Of a stretch of DNA of 53,039 nucleotides, positions 45,313 to 53,039 are shown piece by piece. The notes beneath the pieces were generated by a model, which ran no database searches, was not told the DNA's origin, and was given only the letters and a program-made list of their open reading frames with translations. Every line of letters begins with the position of its first letter. Position 1 is the stretch's first letter. Where the stretch lies: NCBI GenBank assembly GCA_013697655.1, contig JACCWK010000132.1:1-53039 (forward strand). Direction: 5' to 3'. The position numbers and the translations under genes are program-made. This stretch comes from Nitrosospira sp. GTDB taxonomy: Bacteria; Pseudomonadota; Gammaproteobacteria; Burkholderiales; Nitrosomonadaceae.

Positions 45313-47991
45313 CTAAAGTGGCTTGCTCACCTCCATAATGCCGTGATCTGCCTCGCTGGTTTTGATCGAGAAACCAAGGCGATTCATGAGTTTGAGCATA
45401 TTGCGATTGCTGTTCAATACCTCGCCCTCAATTGTCTTCAATCCCTGCGCCCGTGCCGCCTCCATCAGCGAAATCATGAGTTTCTGCCCCAACCCTTTTC
45501 CTGCAACGTTATCCGCCACCACCAGCGCGAAGTTGCAGGAACTGCCATCCGGGTTGAGGACATACCGCGCAACACCCAGTGCAATTTCCTTGTCTTGCTC
45601 CTGGGTCACGGCAATCAGGGCCATTTCTCTGCTGTAATCAATCTGCGTGAGCGATATAAGCGTGGTATCAGAAAGCTCATGCATGATGTTCATGAAGCGA
45701 AAATATTTGGATTCCTCCGATAGCTCGCGTATGAACCTTTGTTCCAATTCGGCATCTTCCGGGCGAACCGGACGTATGATAATGTCGGTGCCATCGGCGA
45801 GCTGCCACCGGCTAACGAGCTGGGTGGGGTAGGGGCAGATGGCCATGTGCGCATAGCGGTCTATACCTGGCTGCCGATACTCCACTATCACGCGCGCATC
45901 GGCCACCAATGCACCGTTCTCATCGAGGATGAGCGGGTTGATGTCCATCTCTTTTAGCAGGGGAAGTTCGCAAACCATTTCCGACACCCGCAGCAACACG
46001 TCCTCCAGCGCTTCCATGTTGGCCGGAGGCATTTGACGGAATGCACCCAGCATCTTGGCAATACGTGACTCTTGGATCAGCTCTCTTGCCAGAAACCTGT
46101 TCAAGGGCGGCAAGGCGACGGCAGGATTGCTCATAACCTCGACGGCAGTTCCGCCCGAACCAAACGTGATTACCGGCCCAAATGCCGGATCGCTGGTCAC
46201 ACCTATCATCAACTCCCGGCCATTCGGTTTGGCGATCATCGGTTCAATGGAAACGCCATCCAGATGCGCATCGGGACGATTGCGCTGAACGGTGTCGTGG
46301 ATGTGCTGGTAGGCGGCGCGAACCTCATGCGCAATATTCAAATTGAGCAGTACGCCACCCACGTCGCTCTTATGGGTGATGTCGTGCGAATTGATCTTCA
46401 TTGCCACCGGAAACCCCAACTGCTGCGCAATCAGCAGGGCCTCTTTGGGCGAGCGGGCGACCATGGTCTTGGCGACAGGAATATGGAAAGCCGACAGCAG
46501 GGCTTTGGATTCCATTTCCGTTAATACCTTGCGGTGCTCCTGCATGGCCCCTTCAATGATCAGCCTCGCACCTTCCACGTCAGGCTCGATGTGGTGCGAA
46601 AATGAGCCGGGCAGCTGCTGTAGCAACCGCTGATTACGATAGTATGCGGAAAGATGGAAAAACACTTCGACCGCCGGTTCGGGCGTGCGAAAGCAGGGTA
46701 TCCGAGTTTTGGCAAAAGTGTCACGCGCTTCGGCGACCTGTGTTTCACCCATCCAGCAGGCCAGCAGCGGTTTACAGTGATCGCCGGCAAGCTCGATCAG
46801 TGCTGTTGCCGATTCCAGCGGCTTGGACATTGCCTGTGGCGTGAGTATGGCCAGCACCCCGTCTACATTTTCATCTTCCAGACAGACCTTGACAGCGTGA
46901 TGGTAACGATCTGCCTGGGCATCCCCGATGATGTCCACTGGATTGCCATGCGACCAGTTTAGCGGGAGATACTGATTGAGATATTCAATCGTGGCATCCG
47001 AGAGTGCCGCCATGAAGAGCCCCAGGTCAGCGGCCCGGTCGGCTGCCATTACGCCCGGTCCGCCACCATTGGTGACGATAGCGAGGCGGCTGCCGACCGG
47101 ACAGAACCCGCACGACAGTGCCTTGGCTGCAGTAAAGAGTTGCGTAATGGTCAGCACACGTACAGCGCCAACCCGATTGACGGCCGCATTGAACACATTA
47201 TCCGCTCCCACCAGTGCTGCGGTATGCGACATTGCCGCTTTCGCGCCTGCCGCATGGCGGCCGACCTTGACCAGAATGACTGGCTTGATGCGCGCGATGG
47301 CACGAAGCGCGCTCATAAAACTGCGTGCGTTGCGGATGCCTTCGATGTACATCAGGATGCTGTGGGTGCTGGCGTCGGAAACCAGATAATCAAGGATCTC
47401 GCCAAAATCCACATCCGTCGATGATCCCATCGATACGATGCTAGAAAAGCCCACGTCGTTGCTTTGCGCCCAATCCAGGATTGCAGTACACAGCGCGCCA
47501 GACTGAGAAACAAATGCAATGTTGCCGCTATTTGCACCACCCCTGTTGAACGTGGCGTTAAGCCCGATGGAGGGGCGCATGATACCCAGGCAGTTCGGGC
47601 CAATCAGACGAATCCCATAAGAACGTGCGGTTGCCAGTAACTCTCGCTCCAGTACCGTGCCACCATAGCCAGCCTCGCCAAATCCGGCCGTGATGATAAT
47701 CGCCGCCTTCACGCCGTGGATTCCACAACTCTTGATAATGCCCAGCACCGTCTGCGGCGGCGTTGCTATGACTACCAGTTCAACAGGCTCGCCAATTTCT
47801 GCGATCGATGGGTAGGCGAGCTTGCCTTGTACTTCGGAGTATTTAGGGTTGATCGCGTAAAGTGCGCCCTGAAAACCGCTTTTCAGCATGTTCTGGAACA
47901 CAACCTGACCGACCGAGTCGGGTCTGTCACTCGCGCCAAATACGGCAACAGATTTAGGCGCAAAGAGAGGATTGAGGTAGTGCTTGCTCAT
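45313..47991 (-). CDS. Acyl-CoA synthetase (ADP-forming)-type / GNAT acetyltransferase fusion
   Basis: An 892-residue protein built as CoA-binding domain (about 8-130; SVAVFGASDRPDSVGQVV), succinyl-CoA-ligase-like domain (FVSQSGALCTAILDWA), ATP-grasp domain (MKINSHDITHKSDVGGV) and a C-terminal GNAT domain (IIRPVRPEDAELEQRFI ... GKGLGQKLMISLMEAARAQGL). The layout is that of Pat/YfiQ lysine acetyltransferases and of NDP-forming acetate-CoA ligases. The histidine of the SHTxA motif (AAMSHTAALVG) that carries phosphate in true ligases is present. I chose ATG 47991 over GTG 48000. It converges on the kinase gene. Confidence 0.92.
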   Translation of the reverse strand: MSKHYLNPLFAPKSVAVFGASDRPDSVGQVVFQNMLKSGFQGALYAINPKYSEVQGKLAYPSIAEIGEPVELVVIATPPQTVLGIIKSCGIHGVKAAIIITAGFGEAGYGGTVLERELLATARSYGIRLIGPNCLGIMRPSIGLNATFNRGGANSGNIAFVSQSGALCTAILDWAQSNDVGFSSIVSMGSSTDVDFGEILDYLVSDASTHSILMYIEGIRNARSFMSALRAIARIKPVILVKVGRHAAGAKAAMSHTAALVGADNVFNAAVNRVGAVRVLTITQLFTAAKALSCGFCPVGSRLAIVTNGGGPGVMAADRAADLGLFMAALSDATIEYLNQYLPLNWSHGNPVDIIGDAQADRYHHAVKVCLEDENVDGVLAILTPQAMSKPLESATALIELAGDHCKPLLACWMGETQVAEARDTFAKTRIPCFRTPEPAVEVFFHLSAYYRNQRLLQQLPGSFSHHIEPDVEGARLIIEGAMQEHRKVLTEMESKALLSAFHIPVAKTMVARSPKEALLIAQQLGFPVAMKINSHDITHKSDVGGVLLNLNIAHEVRAAYQHIHDTVQRNRPDAHLDGVSIEPMIAKPNGRELMIGVTSDPAFGPVITFGSGGTAVEVMSNPAVALPPLNRFLARELIQESRIAKMLGAFRQMPPANMEALEDVLLRVSEMVCELPLLKEMDINPLILDENGALVADARVIVEYRQPGIDRYAHMAICPYPTQLVSRWQLADGTDIIIRPVRPEDAELEQRFIRELSEESKYFRFMNIMHELSDTTLISLTQIDYSREMALIAVTQEQDKEIALGVARYVLNPDGSSCNFALVVADNVAGKGLGQKLMISLMEAARAQGLKTIEGEVLNSNRNMLKLMNRLGFSIKTSEADHGIMEVSKPL

Positions 47992-48242
47992 GATTTGCAC
48001 TTCTGATTGAAGTCAACTTTATTATGATAACATCGTAACAGCGGAAGTCCCGGGGCAATAGCGCATGGCGAATCCTCCCAGTGAAGGTCAGGTTTTTCTT
48101 GACGAATTCAATGTGCGCACCGCGCTAGGTCAGTTCCACCACCATGCCACTCTCGCGCACGAAAGCAAGCAACCTTTCCAGCTGCCGTTCCGGGTTCTGG
48201 TCGAAGCTGCTTAGCGTACGATTTTCCCGTTTCGTGATCTGA

Positions 48243-48489
48243 CTCCTAGCCGAATGCAAAGGCAAGATTCTGCCGAATGTTGCGCATGGTGGCGCGCGAC
48301 AACACGATAGCACGTTCAATGCCGCGCAGATCGCCCTTGACAAGCGTAATGCCCGCACTTTCCATCGCCACATCGGTGCCGGTGCCCATCTCAATGCCGA
48401 CTTCGGACTGGGCCAGCGCCGGCGCATCCATTGATGCCGTCACCCGCCATCGCCACCGTGCGCCCGTCGGCCTGCAGGCGCTTCACCTG
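48243..48489 (-). pseudogene. Copper-type P-ATPase fragment (frameshifted, both ends missing)
   Basis: Read on the minus strand, [19 protein letters not shown] is followed, in another phase, by [26 protein letters not shown] and [32 protein letters not shown], then TAG. This is the hinge region of a CopA/ZntA-type P1B ATPase. One extra G in AATGGATGCG (about 48430) breaks the frame within GDGIND. Only about 80 of roughly 750 residues survive. A frame running on to 48125 in a third phase (NPERQLERLLAFVRESGMVVELT) was not identified. Confidence 0.85.
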
Positions 48490-48517
48490 ACCGGGCGTAT
48501 CGCCGTGCTTAAAGGGC

Positions 48518-48950
48518 GAATGAATGCCGATCTGCACATGGATAACGATCTTAAGAACACCGGCAAGGGTAATTTGTTTGTCATCTTCGGCGAGCCCGAT
48601 ATTGACATTCTCCCCGCGGAAGATGGCAAGGTAGGGTGAAGGTCAGGGACGTTTTTCATCCCAATACCGGCGAAGTCCGCAGCGACGACCTCGATGGGAT
48701 CGTCTGCTGGTTCATCGATACGGACTACAATGAGGAAAATTTCTTTGTCCAGGGACGCCTAATTTCTCGGCGCAAACGATCCTTATAGCGCACTCAAAAC
48801 TACTCTTAAAGCCGAGATCAGCGAAGAAGACTGGGCCACACTCAACAGCGATACGTCACGCGCTTTTCCGAAACCCAAGTCCGGGCGGGTTGCGTGAAGT
48901 TGATCAATCACCTTGGAGACGACCTGATGAAAGTGTTTAAGGTTACCTAA
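48518..48950 (+). pseudogene. C-terminal remnant of a DNA methyltransferase (type III Mod-like)
   Basis: Three phases together spell a continuous protein tail: MNADLHMDNDLKNTGKGNLF then VIFGEPDIDILPAEDGKV; after a frameshift near 48635, VKVRDVFHPNTGEVRSDDLDGIVCWFIDTDYNEENFFV; after another near 48757, FLGANDPYSALKTTLKAEIS and EEDWATLNSDTSRAFPKPKSG; and finally KLINHLGDDLMKVFKV ending at TAA 48948-48950. I recognise this tail from adenine-specific/type III modification methyltransferases, from memory. At least three lesions make it dead. It abuts the copper ATPase fragment at about 48490-48518. Confidence 0.65.
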
Positions 48951-49010
48951 TGATATTGCGTAAGCTTTAGCGTTGCCGACCCGCTGATTTAGGGTGTGAT
49001 CGAATAGCAC

Positions 49011-51584
49011 TCACAGGCGGGACGCCCGGGCCAACTTGAATGCCTCAAATAACCCGAATGTCGTAAAGCCTGCAAAGAGGCAAAACACAAGTTCAGCGGG
49101 GTCCAGTTTACCGAAGGAGAAAAGCGCGCTCAGCCCCGGAAGAAAAAGAATCAGGGAAAGACCGGCTACGGCGCCGGTCGTAATCCACCATAAAGCCGCA
49201 TTATGCGATCGTAGCGTAGCCAGTGCGGACCGCGAGCGGGAACGATTGGTAAAAATGAGGCCGATGCTGGCCAATACCAGCGTTGCGAAGGTAAGCGCCC
49301 TTGCTTCATCGGCGCCGAGTCCACGATAAAGCGCAAAGGCAAATATCGCCTGGACAATCACCAGCAAAACCGAACCTTGGATAAATCCAAGCTGCAATAG
49401 TTCGCGATCGAACAGCCTGGCATCGGGTGATCTTGGCGGGCGCTGCATGACGTCCGTTTCCTCAGGCTCCGCTTCAAAAACGATGGAACACACCGGGTCG
49501 ATAAGGAGTTCCAGAAAAAGTATGTGCACTGGCATGAGCACAATCGGCCAACCCATCATGACCGGAATGAGCGATAAACCGACAATCGGGATATGTACCG
49601 CGATAATAAACGCGATGGCTTTTTGCAGATTGTCGAAGATGCGTCGCCCCAGCTTTACCGCCAGCACGATCGATGAGAAATCATCATTCAGCAATACCAG
49701 TGCGGCGGACTCGCGTGCCACGTCGGTACCGCGCGCGCCCATGGCGATGCCGATATGCGCCGACTTCAATGCGGGTGCATCGTTTACGCCATCACCCGTC
49801 ATGACCACGATGTCGCCATTCGATTTGAATGCATTGACGAGACGGAGCTTCTGTTCCGGTACCATGCGGCAGAAGATATTGACTGTCCTGATGCGCTTCT
49901 GAAGGTCCGCATCGCTCAAGTCACCAAGCTCCGGGCCGGTAATTATCTCCTCCGGCGATTGCAGGCCGATCTGGCGCGCGATATTCCTGGCCGTAGCCGG
50001 ATAATCCCCGGTAATCATCACGACCCGCAGCCCCGCAGCATGACTTTCTTCAATCGCAACCGGAACCATGGAACGTATCGGATCGGCCAGGGCAACGAGA
50101 CCCAGAAACTGAAACGGGAAATCGTGCTGAATGTCAGGCAACGCCGGATTTGTAAATGCCGCCTTGGCCACCCCCAGCACGCGCAAGCCTTGTTCAGCCG
50201 CGGTATTAACCTGATCGATAATGCCCCGTGCCATTTTTGCATCCAGATGACATAAATCGATGATGGCCTCGGGGGCGCCTTTGGCTGCGATAACATATTG
50301 CACCTGGTCGGGGGATTGCCAGACCCGCGACATGGCGAGTAATTCCCTGGTGAGGGGATATTCGTTCACCAATTGCCAATTGCTGTGCAGGTGCTCGGTA
50401 TTGGCCAGCAGCTTGAGGCCGGATTCGCTGATTGCCATCTCCATAGGATCGAAAGGATCTTGCTGGCTTGCCAGAATCGCAAACTCCAGGGTTTGATGGA
50501 ATGCTTCAGGAAAGCTGACGGCATCCGTTCCATCCATGCTGGTGGCATCGAAGACCTGATCTGCCGCGCAGATCCGCGCCAGCGCCATTTTATTCTGGGT
50601 GAGCGTACCAGTCTTATCCACGCACAGTACAGTCGCCGCACCCAGCATTTCGATGGCAGGAATATGCCGTGTCAGTACTTTTTCCTTGGAGATGCGCCAT
50701 GCGCCCAGACCAAGAAAAACCGTTAGTACGACTGGCAATCCCTCCGGCAGCACCGCCATTGCGAGCGTGATACCGGCAAGAAAACCATTTAGCCAATCGC
50801 CACGCGCCGCGCCATACCAAAGCGCGACAACGCCAGCAAGCACGAGACCAATCCAGGAAACGCGTTTTACCACCCGCGCCACTTCGTTTTGTAAGCGCGT
50901 GGCCTCCTGTTTGATTCCCGACAAGGCTTTGCCGATGCGGCCGATTGCTGTATCAGAGGCAGTCCGGACGACTTCCGCCATTCCCTTGCCTTGTACTACC
51001 AAGGTGCCGGAAAACACGAATGGCAGGTCGTCTCCGCCCGGCGCACCCATGCTCTGCGGGTTATCGCTGCTTGCAAGCTTGCGCACGGGAACGGATTCGC
51101 CAGTCAGCACCGCTTCGTCCACCGTCATGCTGGTGCATTCAAGAAGAATGGCATCCGCCGGGACGCGATTCCCCTCAACCAGGACAACAATGTCGCCGCG
51201 CACAACGTCGCGTCCGGGTATTCGCTTCTGCCGTCCTTCCCTGACGACCAGCGCCCTTGGACTTGAGAGGTCGCGTAAAGCGCCCAGTGCGCGCTCGGTC
51301 TTGCGTTCCTGAACAAACGTGATGCCCATGACGACAAAAACAAAACCGAGCAGCATCAGCGCTTCCTGCCTGCTTCCCAGCAACAGATAAATCGCCCCGC
51401 AAGCGACCAGAAGCATGAACATCGGTTCCCGCGCGACGGCAAGCGCGATTGCGAATACATTGCGCGGCTTCGCCGAAGGCAACTCGTTGTATCCTTCCTC
51501 GGCAAGGCGCTGCGAGGCTTCATGATCGGACAGGCCGATCATCAGATCAACTTCAGGCGGCTTATTCACGAGAGTTTGTGCCAC
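49011..51584 (-). CDS. P2-type cation-transporting ATPase
   Basis: An 857-residue P-type ATPase of the Ca2+/Na+-ATPase-like (P2) class: no heavy-metal domain, PEGLP in membrane segment 4 (MAVLPEGLPVVLTV), the phosphorylation site DKTGTLTQ, the actuator TGES (AVLTGESVPVRK) and MTGDGVNDAPALKSAHIGIAMG. Ten membrane segments are likely. It should extrude a cation such as Ca2+ across the inner membrane, but specificity cannot be fixed from motifs alone. It starts at GTG 51584; ATG 51542 would trim 14 residues. It lies 63 bases after the D-LDH gene on the same strand. Confidence 0.93.
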   Translation of the reverse strand: MAQTLVNKPPEVDLMIGLSDHEASQRLAEEGYNELPSAKPRNVFAIALAVAREPMFMLLVACGAIYLLLGSRQEALMLLGFVFVVMGITFVQERKTERALGALRDLSSPRALVVREGRQKRIPGRDVVRGDIVVLVEGNRVPADAILLECTSMTVDEAVLTGESVPVRKLASSDNPQSMGAPGGDDLPFVFSGTLVVQGKGMAEVVRTASDTAIGRIGKALSGIKQEATRLQNEVARVVKRVSWIGLVLAGVVALWYGAARGDWLNGFLAGITLAMAVLPEGLPVVLTVFLGLGAWRISKEKVLTRHIPAIEMLGAATVLCVDKTGTLTQNKMALARICAADQVFDATSMDGTDAVSFPEAFHQTLEFAILASQQDPFDPMEMAISESGLKLLANTEHLHSNWQLVNEYPLTRELLAMSRVWQSPDQVQYVIAAKGAPEAIIDLCHLDAKMARGIIDQVNTAAEQGLRVLGVAKAAFTNPALPDIQHDFPFQFLGLVALADPIRSMVPVAIEESHAAGLRVVMITGDYPATARNIARQIGLQSPEEIITGPELGDLSDADLQKRIRTVNIFCRMVPEQKLRLVNAFKSNGDIVVMTGDGVNDAPALKSAHIGIAMGARGTDVARESAALVLLNDDFSSIVLAVKLGRRIFDNLQKAIAFIIAVHIPIVGLSLIPVMMGWPIVLMPVHILFLELLIDPVCSIVFEAEPEETDVMQRPPRSPDARLFDRELLQLGFIQGSVLLVIVQAIFAFALYRGLGADEARALTFATLVLASIGLIFTNRSRSRSALATLRSHNAALWWITTGAVAGLSLILFLPGLSALFSFGKLDPAELVFCLFAGFTTFGLFEAFKLARASRL

Positions 51585-51647
51585 CGCATGGCTATGAAAC
51601 AGATTGTTTTGACACGGGAATAGCGAACCACAAGGCAGTAGATATTG

Positions 51648-52658
51648 CTAATCTGCCCGCAGCAATTCGACTGTTACTTCGTTCTGGCATATCCCACCGC
51701 GCTCGAATATGCTGATGTTTTGCAGCGTGGTTTGCGCAACGCTGGAAAGCGCTTCAGCAGTGAAGAATCCCTGATGTCCTGTAATCAGTACATTTGGAAA
51801 AGTCAGCAGGCGCGCAAACACATCATCTTGCATTACTTGATCAGATAAGTCTTCGAAGAACAAATCAGCTTCCTGTTCATACACATCCAATCCCAGGTAG
51901 CCGATTTTCGAGGATTTCAGCCCTTCAATCACCGCCAGCGTGTCAATAACCGCGCCGCGACTCGTATTGATCAACATTACACCGTGTTTCATGCGCGTAA
52001 TCGCCGCGGCGTCGATTAAACGATGCGTTTGCTGGTTCAGGGGACAATGCAGGGTAATGATGTCGCTGTCCGCGTAGAGTTTTTCCAGCGGAACATATTC
52101 CACACCCAGGCTGATGCATTCAGGATTTGGTTGCGGATCATGGGCGATCAGGTGGCAACCGAAACCGTGCAGTATGCGTGTGACCGCGGTACCGATGCGT
52201 CCTGTACCGACAACACCAACAATTTTGCTGCGTAATTCAAAGCCGAGCAACCCTTGCAAAGCGAAATTACCGTTGCGCACACGATTATAGGCGTGGTGGA
52301 GACGCCGATTGAGTGCCAGCATCAGTGCCACACTATGCTCCGCTACGGAATGCGGTGAATAGGCGGGCACTCGCACTACATGAAGCCCCAAACTGTTTGC
52401 CGTCTGAATATCGACATTGTTGAAGCCCGCACAGCGCAGCGCGATCAGGCGTGTGCCCTGTGCCGCCAAAGTTTTCAGCACCGGGGTATTCAGCGTGTCA
52501 TTGACAAACGCACACACGGCGGTAAATCCCGCCACCATCTGCGGCGTCTCCTCGCACAAGTGCGAATCAAAAAACACCAACTCATGCCCGATGTCACGAT
52601 TAGCAGCCAGCAAAAATTGACGGTCATAGGACTGTGTACTACAAACAGCAACCTTCAT
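51648..52658 (-). CDS. ldhA: D-lactate dehydrogenase (2-hydroxyacid dehydrogenase family)
   Basis: A 336-residue D-2-hydroxyacid dehydrogenase closely resembling fermentative LdhA. The NAD motif is VVGTGRIGTAV (151-156), the substrate-binding arginine is in NTSRGAVID (R233), the glutamate in LDVYEQEADLFFED and the catalytic histidine in TGHQGFFTAEA (H294). The LFFEDL stretch after the glutamate is typical of LdhA rather than of phosphoglycerate dehydrogenases. It would reduce pyruvate to D-lactate with NADH. ATG 52658. It is followed by the cation ATPase on the same strand. Confidence 0.93.
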   Translation of the reverse strand: MKVAVCSTQSYDRQFLLAANRDIGHELVFFDSHLCEETPQMVAGFTAVCAFVNDTLNTPVLKTLAAQGTRLIALRCAGFNNVDIQTANSLGLHVVRVPAYSPHSVAEHSVALMLALNRRLHHAYNRVRNGNFALQGLLGFELRSKIVGVVGTGRIGTAVTRILHGFGCHLIAHDPQPNPECISLGVEYVPLEKLYADSDIITLHCPLNQQTHRLIDAAAITRMKHGVMLINTSRGAVIDTLAVIEGLKSSKIGYLGLDVYEQEADLFFEDLSDQVMQDDVFARLLTFPNVLITGHQGFFTAEALSSVAQTTLQNISIFERGGICQNEVTVELLRAD

Positions 52659-52679
52659 TACGGCCTCTTTAACTCAAAG

Positions 52680-52811
52680 AGGTAAGCCCCCGGCTATGCC
52701 GGCGGACTCACCAAGGTTTGACTTACGGCAGTCTGCGTGAATTTCTGATCTCTACCAAGAGACAGGAGATTCACAATGAAAGATTACCAGAGTCTGAGCC
52801 ATACGAGATGG
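52680..52811 (+). mobile_element. IS200/IS605-type remnant (left end and start of TnpA)
   Basis: A subterminal hairpin (CCGGC-TAT-GCCGG at 52690-52702, with flanking C/G pairs) is followed at ATG 52776 by MKDYQSLSHTRW, the exact kind of start seen in IS200 TnpA (usually continuing DCKYHVVF). GGAGA lies 7 bases before the ATG. After the tryptophan the homology stops abruptly and the frame soon ends. Only the left end of an IS200 element is left, 22 bases upstream of the ldhA start. Confidence 0.75.
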
Positions 52812-53039
52812 GTCTCAGAAAATAACGCCAAAGCCCAACCACCGCTTCTTCTATTGTCTTTGTCGTAGCGATGGCATTGCGGTTGAGTATGACATTGAAA
52901 AAGAACATGCCAATAGAGCTTCTTGCAAAACTCCCGGGTGATCTGAGAGTAGGCATTGTTATTACTAATCAGGAGACCTGAAGAGTAGTTTTGTTAAATT
53001 TCCTGACTCGTTTTGTTCAGGAACCCTGTTTTCGACCTC
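52812..53039. other. Unassigned end of window
   Basis: About 230 bases without a supported gene. A minus-strand frame (52771-52956) encodes FFFNVILNRNAIATTKTIEEAVVGL, which has a transposase flavour but was not recognised. A 7-bp inverted repeat TTCCTGA/TCAGGAA (53000-53006 and 53017-53023) with a T-rich loop may belong to a terminator of a gene beyond the window. Confidence 0.35.

Noticed and set aside
1-53039. CRISPR arrays, tRNA and rRNA genes
   Set aside because: No regularly spaced repeats, and no tRNA- or rRNA-like sequence, were noticed on reading; a tool search could still find a tRNA I overlooked.

Overview
The window looks like chromosomal DNA of a betaproteobacterium, most probably an ammonia oxidiser of the Nitrosospira/Nitrosomonas group. 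This is inferred from the gene order leuC-(entericidin)-leuD-leuB-asd-fimV-truA-trpFBA-accD-folC-SPOR-cvpA-purF-metZ, which is a betaproteobacterial arrangement, and from protein sequences that read like that lineage. No rRNA, tRNA or CRISPR array was seen.

Positions 1-24.8 kb are a housekeeping core. After the tail of a PRC-barrel protein and a terminator come an MFS transporter, then leucine synthesis (leuC, leuD, leuB) with a tiny entericidin-like lipoprotein between leuC and leuD, then asd, a FimV-like protein, truA, trpF/trpB/trpA, accD, folC, a SPOR protein, cvpA, purF and metZ. On the minus strand follow an M48 peptidase lipoprotein, two cyclophilins, an L,D-transpeptidase and a TPR protein. 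The last two share a similar C-terminal domain and look co-transcribed. cysS closes the block.

Positions 24.8-28.5 kb are a junkyard of mobile DNA: a complete IS1595-type element with a frameshifted transposase, a 5'-truncated ArdC-type antirestriction gene, a ParDE-like toxin-antitoxin pair, and a truncated TrbN-like transglycosylase joined to a 5'-truncated multicopper oxidase. The fragments point to a decayed conjugative element. A tandem UspA protein and a zinc alcohol dehydrogenase follow. The dehydrogenase ends inside an IS4-family element that has a perfect 9-bp target duplication and supplies the stop codon.

Positions 32-43 kb hold one minus-strand block, hypC-hypA-hypB-hypD-hypF-hypE-hoxF-hoxU-hoxY-hoxH-hoxW. 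It encodes a complete NAD(P)-linked bidirectional (Hox, group 3d-like) NiFe hydrogenase, its maturation factors and its endopeptidase. Most gene joints overlap, which suggests coupled expression.

Positions 43-53 kb hold an unassigned structured-looking stretch upstream of hypC, a PAS-PAS histidine kinase that may be 5'-truncated, a large acyl-CoA synthetase (ADP-forming)/GNAT fusion, head-to-head remnants of a copper ATPase and a DNA methyltransferase, an intact P2-type cation ATPase, a D-lactate dehydrogenase and an IS200 remnant. Hox hydrogenase, D-LDH, alcohol dehydrogenase, acyl-CoA synthetase/acetyltransferase, UspA and cation ATPase together suggest a low-oxygen or energy-starvation island that disposes of reductant by H2 and fermentation. 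That reading is inference from gene content.
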